Source: Microcoleus vaginatus_C (GTDB taxonomy: Bacteria > Cyanobacteriota > Cyanobacteriia > Cyanobacteriales > Microcoleaceae). Taken from it: a stretch of DNA of 64,000 nt. Position 1 is the stretch's first letter, and each line of letters opens with the position of its first letter. The stretch is taken from assembly GCA_040004035.1 (NCBI GenBank), contig JAMPLN010000021.1. One strand, given 5' to 3'. The translations under genes and the position numbers were made by a program. Below the pieces are notes generated by a model. It did not search any database, was not told the DNA's origin, and saw nothing but the letters and a program-made list of their open reading frames with translations. Below, in pieces: positions 16,740 through 26,053 of this stretch.

Positions 16740-18008
16740 ATGCGTTTTCATAAATTATTGCGAATTAGGCCGATCGCCCTTATCTCCCTAACACTCTCAA
16801 TCACCTTGTTTTTGAGCCTTCACACCCCTCCCCCAACCGTAGCCCAAAAACCGAAGATACTAGCGTTTACCGCCCTCCAGAGGCGCGGCAGCGAGTTCAG
16901 AAACAGTTTATTTGCCCTCAATGCTACCAGTTCCGCTCGCCACGAACTTACACCTAATATAGATGTTAGCGCTCCCCTAGTGTGGTCGCCCAACGGCCAG
17001 CGACTGGCTTTCGTTAGCGGATACACCGAAATCTATACAGTCAATGCTGACGGTTCTCGACTAACTAAACAGTTTGCTGAGGGTGGTTGCAAAGCACCTA
17101 ATTTTGAAATAGCTTGGTTTTCCAACAGCCAGAAACTTGTTTTTGCCCGTTCTTGCGACGGTTTTACCTCTGATGCTCCCGGCAGCCAATCACTTTATAC
17201 AAGCACCACTTCGGGCATTAAAGGAACTAAATTAGTTAGGAATTGGGAGGTAGGAGGACAGCCGCCTAAAACAGAAATTTCATCGGAATTTTACATTTCA
17301 CCCGACGGCCAACAGGTAGCATTTGTCAAGGATAAAAATATCTACAAAATGAATGCCGACGGTTCGGGAATGACCAAACTAACTAAAAGTCCCGTCGAAT
17401 ATATATCCGAGGGAATTCAACTTGTTTGGTCGCCCGAGCGCACAAAAATTGCTTTCCTGTTCGGCGCTTATCCGAAACAGCAAATTTACACAATTAATGC
17501 CGATGGAACCAACCTCAAAAATTTGACAAACGACCCGCAACATGAGGTTTACAACGGCAAACTCTTGTGGTCGCCCGACAGCAGTCGCATTGCTTACTAT
17601 TACAATAAACCTGGCGATTCATCAGGCGAACAGCAAGATATTTACCTGCTCGACATTAACCGGGGGACAGCCAAGAACCTCACCCAAAAACCCAGAAACT
17701 ACGACGAAATTTCGTGGTCGCCGGATGGCAAATTTATTGCTTTCGTCGCCGGAGAGTTCAACAATCAAAAACTCTACACAATCAATGCTGACGGGAAGCA
17801 GCTAAATCAACTAGCTACCAGGCTAAAACCGTCAGAAATTTCAGAATTAGCTTGGTCTCCTGACAGCCAGCAAATTGCTTTTATATATAATGAAACCGCA
17901 GGCGACAAAAGAAACTTGTATGTAATTAATCAGGACGGTTCGGCATTGACTAAATTGACAAACGACAAAGATTTGTATCCTGGCAATCCGGTTTGGCAAC
18001 CGCAGTAA
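16740..18008 (+). CDS. exported TolB-like beta-propeller protein
   Basis: This 422-residue protein starts with a signal-like stretch of basic residues, then LISLTLSITLFLSLHTPPPTVAQ. Six or so repeats follow with the WD40-like PD40/TolB pattern, for example SPNGQRLAFVSG, SPDGQQVAFVKD, SPDSSRIAYY and SPDGKFIAFVAG, each followed by INADG. It should fold as a beta-propeller in the periplasm. It lacks the N-terminal TolB domain and no tol-pal genes are nearby, so it is not TolB itself. The partner is unknown. Confidence 0.8.
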   Translation: MRFHKLLRIRPIALISLTLSITLFLSLHTPPPTVAQKPKILAFTALQRRGSEFRNSLFALNATSSARHELTPNIDVSAPLVWSPNGQRLAFVSGYTEIYTVNADGSRLTKQFAEGGCKAPNFEIAWFSNSQKLVFARSCDGFTSDAPGSQSLYTSTTSGIKGTKLVRNWEVGGQPPKTEISSEFYISPDGQQVAFVKDKNIYKMNADGSGMTKLTKSPVEYISEGIQLVWSPERTKIAFLFGAYPKQQIYTINADGTNLKNLTNDPQHEVYNGKLLWSPDSSRIAYYYNKPGDSSGEQQDIYLLDINRGTAKNLTQKPRNYDEISWSPDGKFIAFVAGEFNNQKLYTINADGKQLNQLATRLKPSEISELAWSPDSQQIAFIYNETAGDKRNLYVINQDGSALTKLTNDKDLYPGNPVWQPQ

Positions 18009-18149
18009 AGTTAAGAGCCAAAATATGCTGTAGGGGTGGGTTTTAGCACAGATAAACCCAGGAGGGCGGGCTATCTTTGCATCGCCTTGGAGGGAAAGCG
18101 GGTTACTAAACAAGAAAGAATCCACCAAACTGAACACTCAAAAATATTC

Positions 18150-19814
18150 TTAAATTGGGGAAGATGCAATAATTTTTTTCTCCTTTAATGGCTGGTGAAC
18201 TTGCAATTCATTGGACTCAACTTCATGGTGTTTTTCATCCTGCACCTGTTTATCAATTTTGGGCAACTTTAAAATCGCCCCAGCTAAAACCCAATAATAC
18301 ACGGACACTGGATCTACATCCAGCGGATACCATTGAGTATTGATCGTAATAAATGCAACAAACACCCAAAAACTAGCTCCGTAACTCCGCAAACTTTTGT
18401 CCTTGACAGATCGGTAAGCTCTAAAAGTTAGAAAAGCTAAGTGTAAAAGCATGATCTGAAAACTAATCATTCCTGGATAACCGAGTTCGTAGATCAACTT
18501 AGGTTGGAAAGTTTCAATTAGCTGCGTGGTACCAAATATTCGCGTTGAATTAGTTGCTCGTCCCACACCTCTACCAAGAGGTTTATCAATGATAAAATTG
18601 TTGCTCTGCTCGAACTGATTAAAGAGAAACTGCTGGGGCGGTGCAGCATTCCAGCGACTAACAAAACTCTCCCACCGCTGCTCGATAATTCCCGGGTTAA
18701 TAGCTGCACCGACGAACAGCAGAATCGCCAGTCCTGCACCGATGGGAATAAATCGTTTTAAATTAACTAATTGACCGGTGAGAACTAGCAGGATTGCTGT
18801 AGCAAGGGGAACCATAACTAAAGCAGCTCTTTGACCGGAAATAACTGCATTGGCAAATACTAATGCCATGCCAAATAAACCGATAACTCGCCACCAGAAT
18901 GAAGGGTCGCAAAAGGCAGAGGCAAAGGTTAAAAAAGCATTAGAAATTAAAAACCACGCCCACTGCCAAGGCGCGACAAAAGTTCCCGGCAAGCGGACAA
19001 ACTTGACTTCTGGACTGAACACCAAGGAACCGCCGACAAAACATCTAGCTTCCAGCGTTGCTTTATATAATTCTGCTCCGGTCATTCCTCTGGTTCCCGC
19101 ACACTTTCCACTTTGCAGCAACAGGTACTGAATCAAACCGAGAAGGCAGCAAACGATCGCCAAAACGATGTGCATTCGACTAAAAAACACCAAATCCTTC
19201 TTAGTGCGGAGCAGATAATAGGTACAAGCAATCAGCGGTATGTAACCTATCAATACTTTTAAGCCGAGAATTCCTTGCAGGATTGGTTTGTCGCCCGCCC
19301 TAGGATTGAGCTGCATCTCCCCGTTGACAAAAATTAAAGTCAGCATTGCCATCATCAACAGGATGCTGAAGGTAGAAAGCATTTGTTTGGGAATGAACAG
19401 GGGCAACTGTTTCTTTTTGCAGCTTTGAATTAGGGCGATGAGCGCTGGTATGTAGAAAGCATCTTTGGCTACTTGAAATGCAGCATTCCCGCCGCCAATT
19501 GCGTAGGTAATTGTACCACTGAAAGGTAGGTAAATTAGAAAAGTCCACAAAGCTTGACGGGGGTATTTGTAGGAAAGCAGCAAGATGGCTGCGGCTGCGC
19601 CTCCTGCAATAGCAATCTTAGGGCCGGCTACGAACAACAGGGGAATGCTGAGAGCAACGGTGACTAAGCAGCTTATGGCGATCGCCTGCACCAATTCATT
19701 GCGCTTTTCTGAAATTTTGCGTTTTTGTGCAGCTACTTCTTTTTTGCTGAGCGCTGTTGTTTTTTCGCTGTGCTTGTGTTTGGATTTCTTGGATTTGCGC
19801 TTGGTTTTCAACAT
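18150..19814 (-). CDS. hpsL: O-antigen ligase/polymerase-like membrane protein, HpsL-like
   Basis: About 554 residues. A very basic N-terminal segment (KTKRKSKKSKHKH) is followed by ten to twelve hydrophobic helices and a large loop containing GRGVGRATNSTRIFGTTQ, the usual catalytic periplasmic loop of Wzy/WaaL-like proteins. The layout and the lysine-rich head resemble HpsL, which polymerises or ligates hormogonium polysaccharide in filamentous cyanobacteria. I took the ATG at 19814; an upstream ATG at 19919 would add residues translated from repeats. No other hps genes are in the window, so the name is provisional. Confidence 0.65.
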   Translation of the reverse strand: MLKTKRKSKKSKHKHSEKTTALSKKEVAAQKRKISEKRNELVQAIAISCLVTVALSIPLLFVAGPKIAIAGGAAAAILLLSYKYPRQALWTFLIYLPFSGTITYAIGGGNAAFQVAKDAFYIPALIALIQSCKKKQLPLFIPKQMLSTFSILLMMAMLTLIFVNGEMQLNPRAGDKPILQGILGLKVLIGYIPLIACTYYLLRTKKDLVFFSRMHIVLAIVCCLLGLIQYLLLQSGKCAGTRGMTGAELYKATLEARCFVGGSLVFSPEVKFVRLPGTFVAPWQWAWFLISNAFLTFASAFCDPSFWWRVIGLFGMALVFANAVISGQRAALVMVPLATAILLVLTGQLVNLKRFIPIGAGLAILLFVGAAINPGIIEQRWESFVSRWNAAPPQQFLFNQFEQSNNFIIDKPLGRGVGRATNSTRIFGTTQLIETFQPKLIYELGYPGMISFQIMLLHLAFLTFRAYRSVKDKSLRSYGASFWVFVAFITINTQWYPLDVDPVSVYYWVLAGAILKLPKIDKQVQDEKHHEVESNELQVHQPLKEKKIIASSPI

Positions 19815-19960
19815 ATAGCAGAAGCAAGAAGGAAGAGAGAAGAAGGAAGTTCGGCAACGGATTCGCTTTCGGAGGATGTAACGGATGTAACGGATGTAAT
19901 GGATGTTAGTCCGATGCAAGATGGAAGAGGGAAGAAGGAAGAGGGATTTAGGAATGAAAA
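19815..19960. repeat. repeats upstream of the hpsL-like gene
   Basis: GAAGGAAG-type units (around 19827-19850 and 19920-19950) flank four copies of a nine-base GGATGTAAC unit at 19874-19905. They occupy the likely promoter region of the hpsL-like gene. Confidence 0.75.
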
Positions 19961-20083
19961 ATAAATAAGTTGATGAGTTATCGGTTATAATGAAAAAAGT
20001 GCGCTTATTGCCATTTTCGCTCCTAGAGAGCTCAACTCACAACGGATTTTTCTACTTAACTATTCTAACTTACTTTTAAATCC

Positions 20084-21304
20084 ATGTTTTATTCTAGTTC
20101 AATTGAGCCAGAAATGAAAAATTTTTATAAATACTTATCAGAAAATGATAAAAGAAGGTATGCAGAAGAAAGAATCTCAAAAATTAGGATGGGGTGGAAT
20201 TAGCTATGTAATGCAACTTTTGGGCTGCCGCCGAAATACCATCATCAAGGGATTAGAAGATTTAGAAAAAATGGACTCAGAGACACTAAAGAGTTCCAGG
20301 ATCAGAAAGAAAGGAGGGGGAAGAAAAAGTATTCTGTCTACTCAAATCTGCATTGATGCAGCATTTTTAGAATTTTTTTAAAATCAAACAGCCGGAACCC
20401 CAATGAATGAGTTAATCAAATGGACTAATCTGACGCATAAAGAAATAGCTTCTGGACTACCAGTGGCAGGTTTTACCATTAGTCTCCCCTTAGTGGCAAA
20501 ACTGTTAAAAAAGCAGGGATATGTGATGTGAAACTAAAAGCAACAAAAAACACACAATAGGAATTAATGAAAATCGGGACGCTCACTTTAAAAATATTGC
20601 GAGACTTGATACAGAGTATAAAGAAGCCAACAATCCTATTATTAGTTTTGATACATAAAAAAATAAGTTTTAGGTAATTTGTATCGTCCGGGAAACCTCT
20701 ATAAAAAAGAACCTGTCACTACTTTTGATCATGATTTTTGGAGTTTAGGTTCCGGAAAAATGCTCCCACATGGGATTTATGATTCTCAACAAAACCGAGG
20801 ATATATAACATTAGGAAACAGTAAAGATACCAGTGAATTCGCCTGCCTGTGAGTCTTTAAAAAACTGGTGGAATAATTATGGAAAGGCTAGCTACCCTAA
20901 CGCTAATTCTATCTTGGCTAAATATGAGGGTGGAGGTAGTAATAATGTTAATCCTTATATTTTCAAATAAGATTTCCAGAAATTAGTTTTAGTTAATGAA
21001 AGAGGAATTGACATCAGAATTGCTCATTACCATCCTTATAGATATAACTATAATCCCAGAGAACATCGACTTTTTCCTTATATTACTAGGGCCTGTCAAG
21101 GAGTAATTTTTACAGGTTTAGAATTAATAAAAGCTCGTAGAAAAAACTCAAACTAAAACGGGACTATCTGTAGCTGTAAATATCCTTAATAAAGTTTATA
21201 ACAGTGGTCGAAAGGTAGCTAATAATTTCAAAGATGCTGTGCAAATTGTTTTTGATGAATATTTGCCCAAATGGAATTATCGAGCCGTACCTCAACCCGA
21301 GTAA
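20084..21304 (+). pseudogene. ISAzo13-type transposase, heavily frameshifted
   Basis: Pieces of one transposase can be read across several frames. MFYSSSIEPEMKNFYKYLSE is followed by KKLGWGGISYVMQLLGCRRNT in another frame, then a basic GGGRK segment, IKWTNLTHKEIASGLPVAGF, a stretch around NIARLDTEYKEANNPIISFD, and DFWSLGSGKMLPHGIYDSQQ. ADGGGSN-like EGGGSNN, EHRLFPYITRACQG and a final FDEYLPKWNYRAVPQPE complete it. The order and spacing match full-length ISAzo13-family transposases, and the DDE-type motifs are recognisable though broken by stops. At least five frameshifts or stops make it inactive. The composition is more AT-rich than its neighbours. Confidence 0.8.
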
Positions 21305-21848
21305 TTGATTAAGTTATTTATTTTTCATTCCTAAGTAGTGGTTTATAGTGTCATGGCTGCATTTTTTTTTATGGTCAGCTAGATTGGTCAGCGTATAATT
21401 AACCTGACTGCTCAGTAAATATTGGCAATAGTCTAGTTGGGTAAATTCCCTACAGTTCACCCTGTTTATTATGCCTCCACTATATAATAACTACTCTGAA
21501 AAATTAATTCATTCCTCCCCTAATGATATTAAAATTTATAATATCAAGAGGTCGGGAAGTTTATCAGGGTTTATAGCTCTATCCAATGGGTCTTTCTAAG
21601 CCGCGTACGCTATCTCTAGTGTTCGTGCGTAAGTCGTAAAAAAAAGAAAATTGAAAGTTTTGGTTTTGTTCCTCAACCTAACCTACACTATTAATAATTT
21701 GTGTAAGGGGAATGTTTATTACTAACTCTCATTATTCACGACACGGAAGTTACGGAAATACGGATAACTGTTGTTTTCCTGAGTCCTGATTCTTTCTTGC
21801 TTCTTCCTTCTTCTTTCAACGTCCCAATTCCTCGTTACTAATTCCCAA
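21305..21848. other. intergenic region, possible IS flank
   Basis: It contains one 42-residue ORF (21471-21599, MPPLYNNYSEKLIH...) that I cannot place, a possible fragment of a mobile gene. Further on there is only AT-rich sequence and the leader of scpB. No clear terminal inverted repeat for the ISAzo13 remnant could be fixed by eye. Confidence 0.35.
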
Positions 21849-22364
21849 ATGACTCGCTTAGCCACAACAATAGAAGCCATACTTTACTTAAAAGGTCAGC
21901 CAGTGTCGATCGCAGAAATTGCCGAGATTGCCAAGTGCGATCGAGCCGAAGCCGAAGACGCCATCATCGAACTCATGTCTGACTCGTCCCACCGCGACAG
22001 TGCATTAGAAGTCGTCGAAACTCCCACAGGATACAGCCTGCAACTCAGAGAAGAGTTTGCCAGTTTAATGCAAACTTTAATACCTCCAGAATTAGGTGTG
22101 GGAGCTTTGCGGACGCTGGCTGCGATCGCCCTCAAAGGCGGCATCGCTCAGCCAGATTTAGTTAACTTGCGAGGTTCAGGAGCTTACCAACAAGTGCAGG
22201 AACTTGTAGAAATGGGTTTCGTCCGCAAACGGCGATCGGCTGAGGGGCGGTCGTATTGGTTACAAGTTACCGAGAAATTTCATCGGTACTTTCAAGTAGA
22301 CCAACTGCCAAAACAATTGCAAATTGACTTTCAGGCAAATTTGTACCCAAGCAATGATGAGTAG
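21849..22364 (+). CDS. scpB: segregation and condensation protein B
   Basis: ScpB is the winged-helix subunit of the SMC-ScpAB condensin, which organises and separates the chromosome. The 171 residues start MTRLATTIEAILYLKGQPVS, the usual ScpB opening, and include LRTLAAIALKGGIAQPDL and a typical GFVRKRRSAEGRSYWLQVTEKF near the C-terminus. Length and motif order are normal. A DUF760 gene follows 42 bases later and may be co-transcribed. Confidence 0.93.
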   Translation: MTRLATTIEAILYLKGQPVSIAEIAEIAKCDRAEAEDAIIELMSDSSHRDSALEVVETPTGYSLQLREEFASLMQTLIPPELGVGALRTLAAIALKGGIAQPDLVNLRGSGAYQQVQELVEMGFVRKRRSAEGRSYWLQVTEKFHRYFQVDQLPKQLQIDFQANLYPSNDE

Positions 22365-22406
22365 TTTGAAGTACAATGTAACCAGCCAGAAATTAAGAAT
22401 CGCCAA

Positions 22407-22754
22407 ATGGTTTTTCACCCTGACTTTGACACATCCAATGCCCAACAAACCGCAGTCAATCCACTGCTGAAGTACCTCCAACACCAATCGCCGGAGGTTC
22501 TAGCCCGCGTCGCCAAGTCCGTCAGCCCCGACATCAGAGAAATTATCTCTCATAACGTTCAAGGACTTGTCGGCGTTTTGCCTTCAGAAAATTTTAACGT
22601 CGAAATTACCACCGATCGCGAAAACTTAGCAGGTTTGCTAGCTTCAGCGATGATGACAGGCTATTTTTTGAGGCAAATGGAGCAAAGGATGCACCTAGAA
22701 GAAAATTTAGCAAGCACCAGCTCGATTCAACAAAACTCACCCAAAGACAAGTAA
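22407..22754 (+). CDS. DUF760 protein
   Basis: This 115-residue protein, conserved in cyanobacteria and plastids, contains LLKYLQHQSPEVLARVAKSV, ISHNVQGLVGVLP and LAGLLASAMMTGYFLRQMEQ, which define the DUF760 family. Its function is unknown. It is helical, without membrane segments or signal peptide. It follows scpB closely. Confidence 0.85.
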   Translation: MVFHPDFDTSNAQQTAVNPLLKYLQHQSPEVLARVAKSVSPDIREIISHNVQGLVGVLPSENFNVEITTDRENLAGLLASAMMTGYFLRQMEQRMHLEENLASTSSIQQNSPKDK

Positions 22755-22834
22755 AAAGATCAACGGGTAGGGGAAGCCAGAAAGATGAAAGTTGTTCAGA
22801 AAAATCCATAATCCTGAATCGTGGAGGCACAGGG

Positions 22835-22922
22835 AATAAAGAAACCGGGCTGTTAACCGGGTATCCCTCGCGCTACACCGAGGATTTTGGTGAAAAAACC
22901 CGGTTCCTGCGTCCAGGACTAT
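22835..22922. repeat. AAACCGGG/CCCGGTTT family repeat
   Basis: AAGAAACCGGGC, a central CCTCGCGCTACACCGAGG hairpin, and AAAACCCGGTTCCTG form another copy of the dispersed palindromic family also found near 3.8 kb and 25.9 kb. Confidence 0.7.
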
Positions 22923-23038
22923 AAACCATCCGATTCATCTTCCATCCTCCACCCTTGCAACTAATACCAATTTCAAAAAAGAATGCAACTGTAAATAAGC
23001 TCCAAATCCTTATGCAGTAAATCATTCTTAATTCTTTA

Positions 23039-23074
23039 ATCGAAAATCGAAAATCGAAAATCGAAAATCGAAAA
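23039..23074. repeat. CGAAAAT heptamer array
   Basis: Five tandem seven-base units CGAAAAT end six bases before the stop codon of the HtrA gene, in the 3' flank of that gene. Confidence 0.9.
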
Positions 23075-23079
23075 TGGTA

Positions 23080-24300
23080 TTAGCCACCGGCGGAGCTACC
23101 CGATAGGGGAAAAGCACCCGGACGTACTTTAATTTTCTGAACTTGACCCAAACGGTTAATTTCCACTTCGAGTTCTTTGCCCACAGCAGTGTTTTCCACC
23201 CGTTCTTGCACGTCCCCAGGAGTGTTAACCGCAATTCCGTCAACTTTTTGAATGACATCTCCAGGGCGCAAGTCGGCTTTTTGAGCGGGGGAATTTTCCA
23301 CGACTCGCGCCACGGCTACGCCTTGATCGAGGGTAATTTTATTATTATCGAGCTGTTTGTTGAGTTCTGCCTTGGTGGCGGCAGTTAAGCTGACCATTTG
23401 AATGCCGAGATAGGGATGTTCGGCTTTACCTTTGGCGAATAGCTGATCGGAAACTCGTTTGGCGGTTTCGATCGGAATTGCAAATCCCAAGCCCTGAGCG
23501 TCGGCGCGAATGGCGGTATTGATGCCAATTACTTCGCCTTGGTCATTGAGCAGGGGGCCACCAGAATTGCCGGGGTTGATGGCGGCGTCGGTTTGGATGA
23601 AGCGGACTCGCTTGTCGGGGATGCCGACTTGGGAACTAGATCGACCCGTAGCGCTGATAATGCCCACAGTCACGGTATTGTCCAGACCTAAAGGATTGCC
23701 GATCGCGATCGCCCACTGTCCCGGTACAATATTGTCCGATCGACCCAAAGCCACCTGCGGCAGTTCCTTAGCATTAATCTTAACCACAGCGACATCCGTC
23801 AGCGGATCGACTCCCTGCACCTTACCCTCAAACTCGCGGCCGTCTTTGAGCGTCACCTTGACAGTATCCGTCCCGGAGACAACGTGAGCATTAGTAACGA
23901 TGCGGCCGTCCGAAGTGAGAATAAACCCGGAGCCCGTACCTCTCTTGACTCGTTCTTCCGGCTGCGGCAAATTCTCCCCAAAAAACCGACGAAACAAAGG
24001 ATTTTTGAATGCTTCCGGCACTTGATTCGCCACCTTGCTTGATGCGTCAATCCGCACTACAGCCGGGCCGACTTTTTCGGCTGCTTCAGCAATAAAATTG
24101 GGATTGCTGCGATCGACTGCCCGATTTTCCTGAACTGGAGGAGAGGGATAGGGGGGGATTTGCTGGCGTACTACTGGCAAAACCAATCCGGTTTCCAGAT
24201 TGTTTGAGCCTTGCAGATAGCGATTTCCCAACCATCCCATACCTCCGCCGATTGACAGCAGAGTCACATAAAGGGTCGCTTGCTTAAAAGATAAACTCAT
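23080..24300 (-). CDS. HtrA/Deg-type serine protease (HhoA/HhoB/HtrA family)
   Basis: Periplasmic protein-quality protease of 406 residues. An N-terminal signal anchor is followed by the trypsin-like domain with the triad in TNAHVVSG (His), DPLTDVAVVKI (Asp) and NPGNSGGPLL (Ser), and then one PDZ domain with YLGIQMV and LRPGDVIQKVDG. One PDZ is normal for the three cyanobacterial members, and which one this is cannot be fixed from the sequence. The triad is intact. The proline-rich segment before the protease domain is a flexible linker. Confidence 0.92.
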   Translation of the reverse strand: MSLSFKQATLYVTLLSIGGGMGWLGNRYLQGSNNLETGLVLPVVRQQIPPYPSPPVQENRAVDRSNPNFIAEAAEKVGPAVVRIDASSKVANQVPEAFKNPLFRRFFGENLPQPEERVKRGTGSGFILTSDGRIVTNAHVVSGTDTVKVTLKDGREFEGKVQGVDPLTDVAVVKINAKELPQVALGRSDNIVPGQWAIAIGNPLGLDNTVTVGIISATGRSSSQVGIPDKRVRFIQTDAAINPGNSGGPLLNDQGEVIGINTAIRADAQGLGFAIPIETAKRVSDQLFAKGKAEHPYLGIQMVSLTAATKAELNKQLDNNKITLDQGVAVARVVENSPAQKADLRPGDVIQKVDGIAVNTPGDVQERVENTAVGKELEVEINRLGQVQKIKVRPGAFPLSGSSAGG

Positions 24301-24603
24301 TTAATAACTCCCGCTAAATACCTCATCCCCGCAGACAGGTTCCGAATCAAGCTTTTTTGTCTTGGCGACGGGAAGGAAGCGGGGCGGGGCGTACCGCTTC
24401 CTCAAGAACATAGCTGTTAACAGGCAGGCGCCCATCGGCATCACAGGCAATTTTGCCGGATTTGCCAAGAGCGACTCAAACTAATAATTCTCATCCTAAC
24501 TTGGCTTAGCCTGGGATTTACAGTCTGGGGGTGGCTAGAGCTTTCAAATATGCAATTTTACAGGATTTTAAAATTGTCAACTGTCCGAAAGGAATACTTT
24601 TTT
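24301..24603. other. divergent promoter region of the protease and M23 genes
   Basis: About 300 bases separate the two divergent genes. I see no further gene. A GAAAGGAA ribosome site lies about nine bases before the ATG at 24604. Confidence 0.45.
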
Positions 24604-25527
24604 ATGTACATAATGACTTTGAAACGCTTATTTCCGCTGATTTTTGCATTAATTTGGTCGATCGCACCCGTTGAGAAAACGGCGGCAAATACCGAGATCC
24701 CACCTGCAAATCTTCCTTTAGGTACACCTGTGGAAAACCCCGACCCAGCCCGCGATTGCCCGAGTCCGGCTATGTCTCGGTTGCGCCGCCACACGGTGGC
24801 CCAAGGCGAAACAATAGAAAGCATCGCGCGGCAGTACAGTGTGATTCCTGCGGCGCTGATCGGGATAAATCCGATGTTGCGGGGCGGTGGAGTATCTGCT
24901 GGAAGTGCGATCGTCATTCCTCCGTACAGTGGCATCGAGGTAGAAGTGCCTGCGGGCTGGAATTGGCAAAAACTGGCAGAAGCTTACAAAGTGCCCGCAG
25001 ATTTGCTATTTGAGGCGAATGGGTGCAGGCCTTTGGGGAAAACGGTGTTTGTGCCAGCGGTGAATAGGTCGATCGGGCCTTCTATCAATCCTGATGCAAC
25101 GCCATCGGTGCAAGGATTTCCGCTGCCGGCCCCAGCAGTGGAAGCTTTGCGTTACGGGCGGCAATTGCATCCGGCGCGACGCGAATTTTTTTTCCACAGC
25201 GGGGTAGATTTTTTGGCCTCGGAGGGTACGCAGGTTTTGGCGGCGGGCGAGGGGACTGTCGCCTTTGCCGGGCCGCAGGGGGATTACGGGAATTTAGTGG
25301 TGGTGAACCATGAAGCGGGGAAGCAAACGCGCTACGCTCATTTGAAAGATATTGCAGTAAAAGTCGGTCAAAAAGTGCAGTCTGGAGAAGTTTTGGGAAC
25401 TGTGGGGACGACGGGAAAACGGGACATTCCGCCATCTCATTTGCATTTTGAAGTTCGGTACAATTCGGGTTTGGGTTGGGTTGCTGAAGACCCGCTGCTT
25501 TATTTGCAAGCGACTATTAAAAAATAG
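24604..25527 (+). CDS. LysM and M23-domain peptidase, exported
   Basis: An N-terminal signal sequence, FPLIFALIWSIAPVEKTAA, is followed by LysM-like motifs (HTVAQGETIESIARQYSV) and a second weaker one near residue 125. A C-terminal M23 domain carries the zinc ligands HSGVDF, and HYG-type sites are replaced by RYAHLKDI and SHLHFEVR. The H...D and HLH ligands needed for lytic endopeptidase activity are present. Such proteins cut peptidoglycan or help septum splitting. I chose ATG 24604 because it has a ribosome site and leaves a clean signal peptide. Confidence 0.85.
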   Translation: MYIMTLKRLFPLIFALIWSIAPVEKTAANTEIPPANLPLGTPVENPDPARDCPSPAMSRLRRHTVAQGETIESIARQYSVIPAALIGINPMLRGGGVSAGSAIVIPPYSGIEVEVPAGWNWQKLAEAYKVPADLLFEANGCRPLGKTVFVPAVNRSIGPSINPDATPSVQGFPLPAPAVEALRYGRQLHPARREFFFHSGVDFLASEGTQVLAAGEGTVAFAGPQGDYGNLVVVNHEAGKQTRYAHLKDIAVKVGQKVQSGEVLGTVGTTGKRDIPPSHLHFEVRYNSGLGWVAEDPLLYLQATIKK

Positions 25528-25849
25528 GATTGTTAGTGTGCTGGGGGGGTAACAACCCGCCCCAAATTTAGGCGGGGTAAGGATTGAGCTGTGTTGTGGT
25601 TAAAAAAGATAGGCAGCAGAATTATTACACGATTGCCTATTCCCAAAAATATGTTACCAACATTTTACTAGACTCAGTTACAAAAACAACTGACGCAAAA
25701 CCCGTTTATTTTCCTCACAATCTTTTTGAACCTGATAGAATCCGAGAAACAAGTAACGATCGCACTAATCGGGTTCCCATTAATCACTTATTTGTTAACA
25801 ACTTATTGCCCGATCGCACATTTCTCTCAAATTCGATCGCCCGATCAAC

Positions 25850-26040
25850 AAAAAACCCGATCGGCGGGGCCCCAGAAACCGGGTTTTTACCAAAATACTT
25901 CGTTACAACCCACAGATTCGGCCAAAAACCCGGTTTTTTTTGTGGGAGGCGAGGGCCCAGAAACCGGGTTTTTTACGAAGATACTTGATTGTAGTCCAGA
26001 AATTCGGTAAAAACCCGGTTTCTTTGTCGGAGTCGGTAAG
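25850..26040. repeat. cluster of AAACCGGGTTTTT repeats
   Basis: Four copies of AGAAACCGGGTTTTT or its complement AAAACCCGG lie within 190 bases, in alternating orientation, so hairpins are possible. The flanking 25528-25849 shows no convincing gene. The array reaches to within 15 bases of the WD40 gene's stop. Confidence 0.8.
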
Positions 26041-26053
26041 TCCTGACACGCCC

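Noticed and set aside
23080..24300. Naming the HtrA-type gene as one of HhoA, HhoB or HtrA
   Set aside because: The three cyanobacterial members differ too little for a call by eye.
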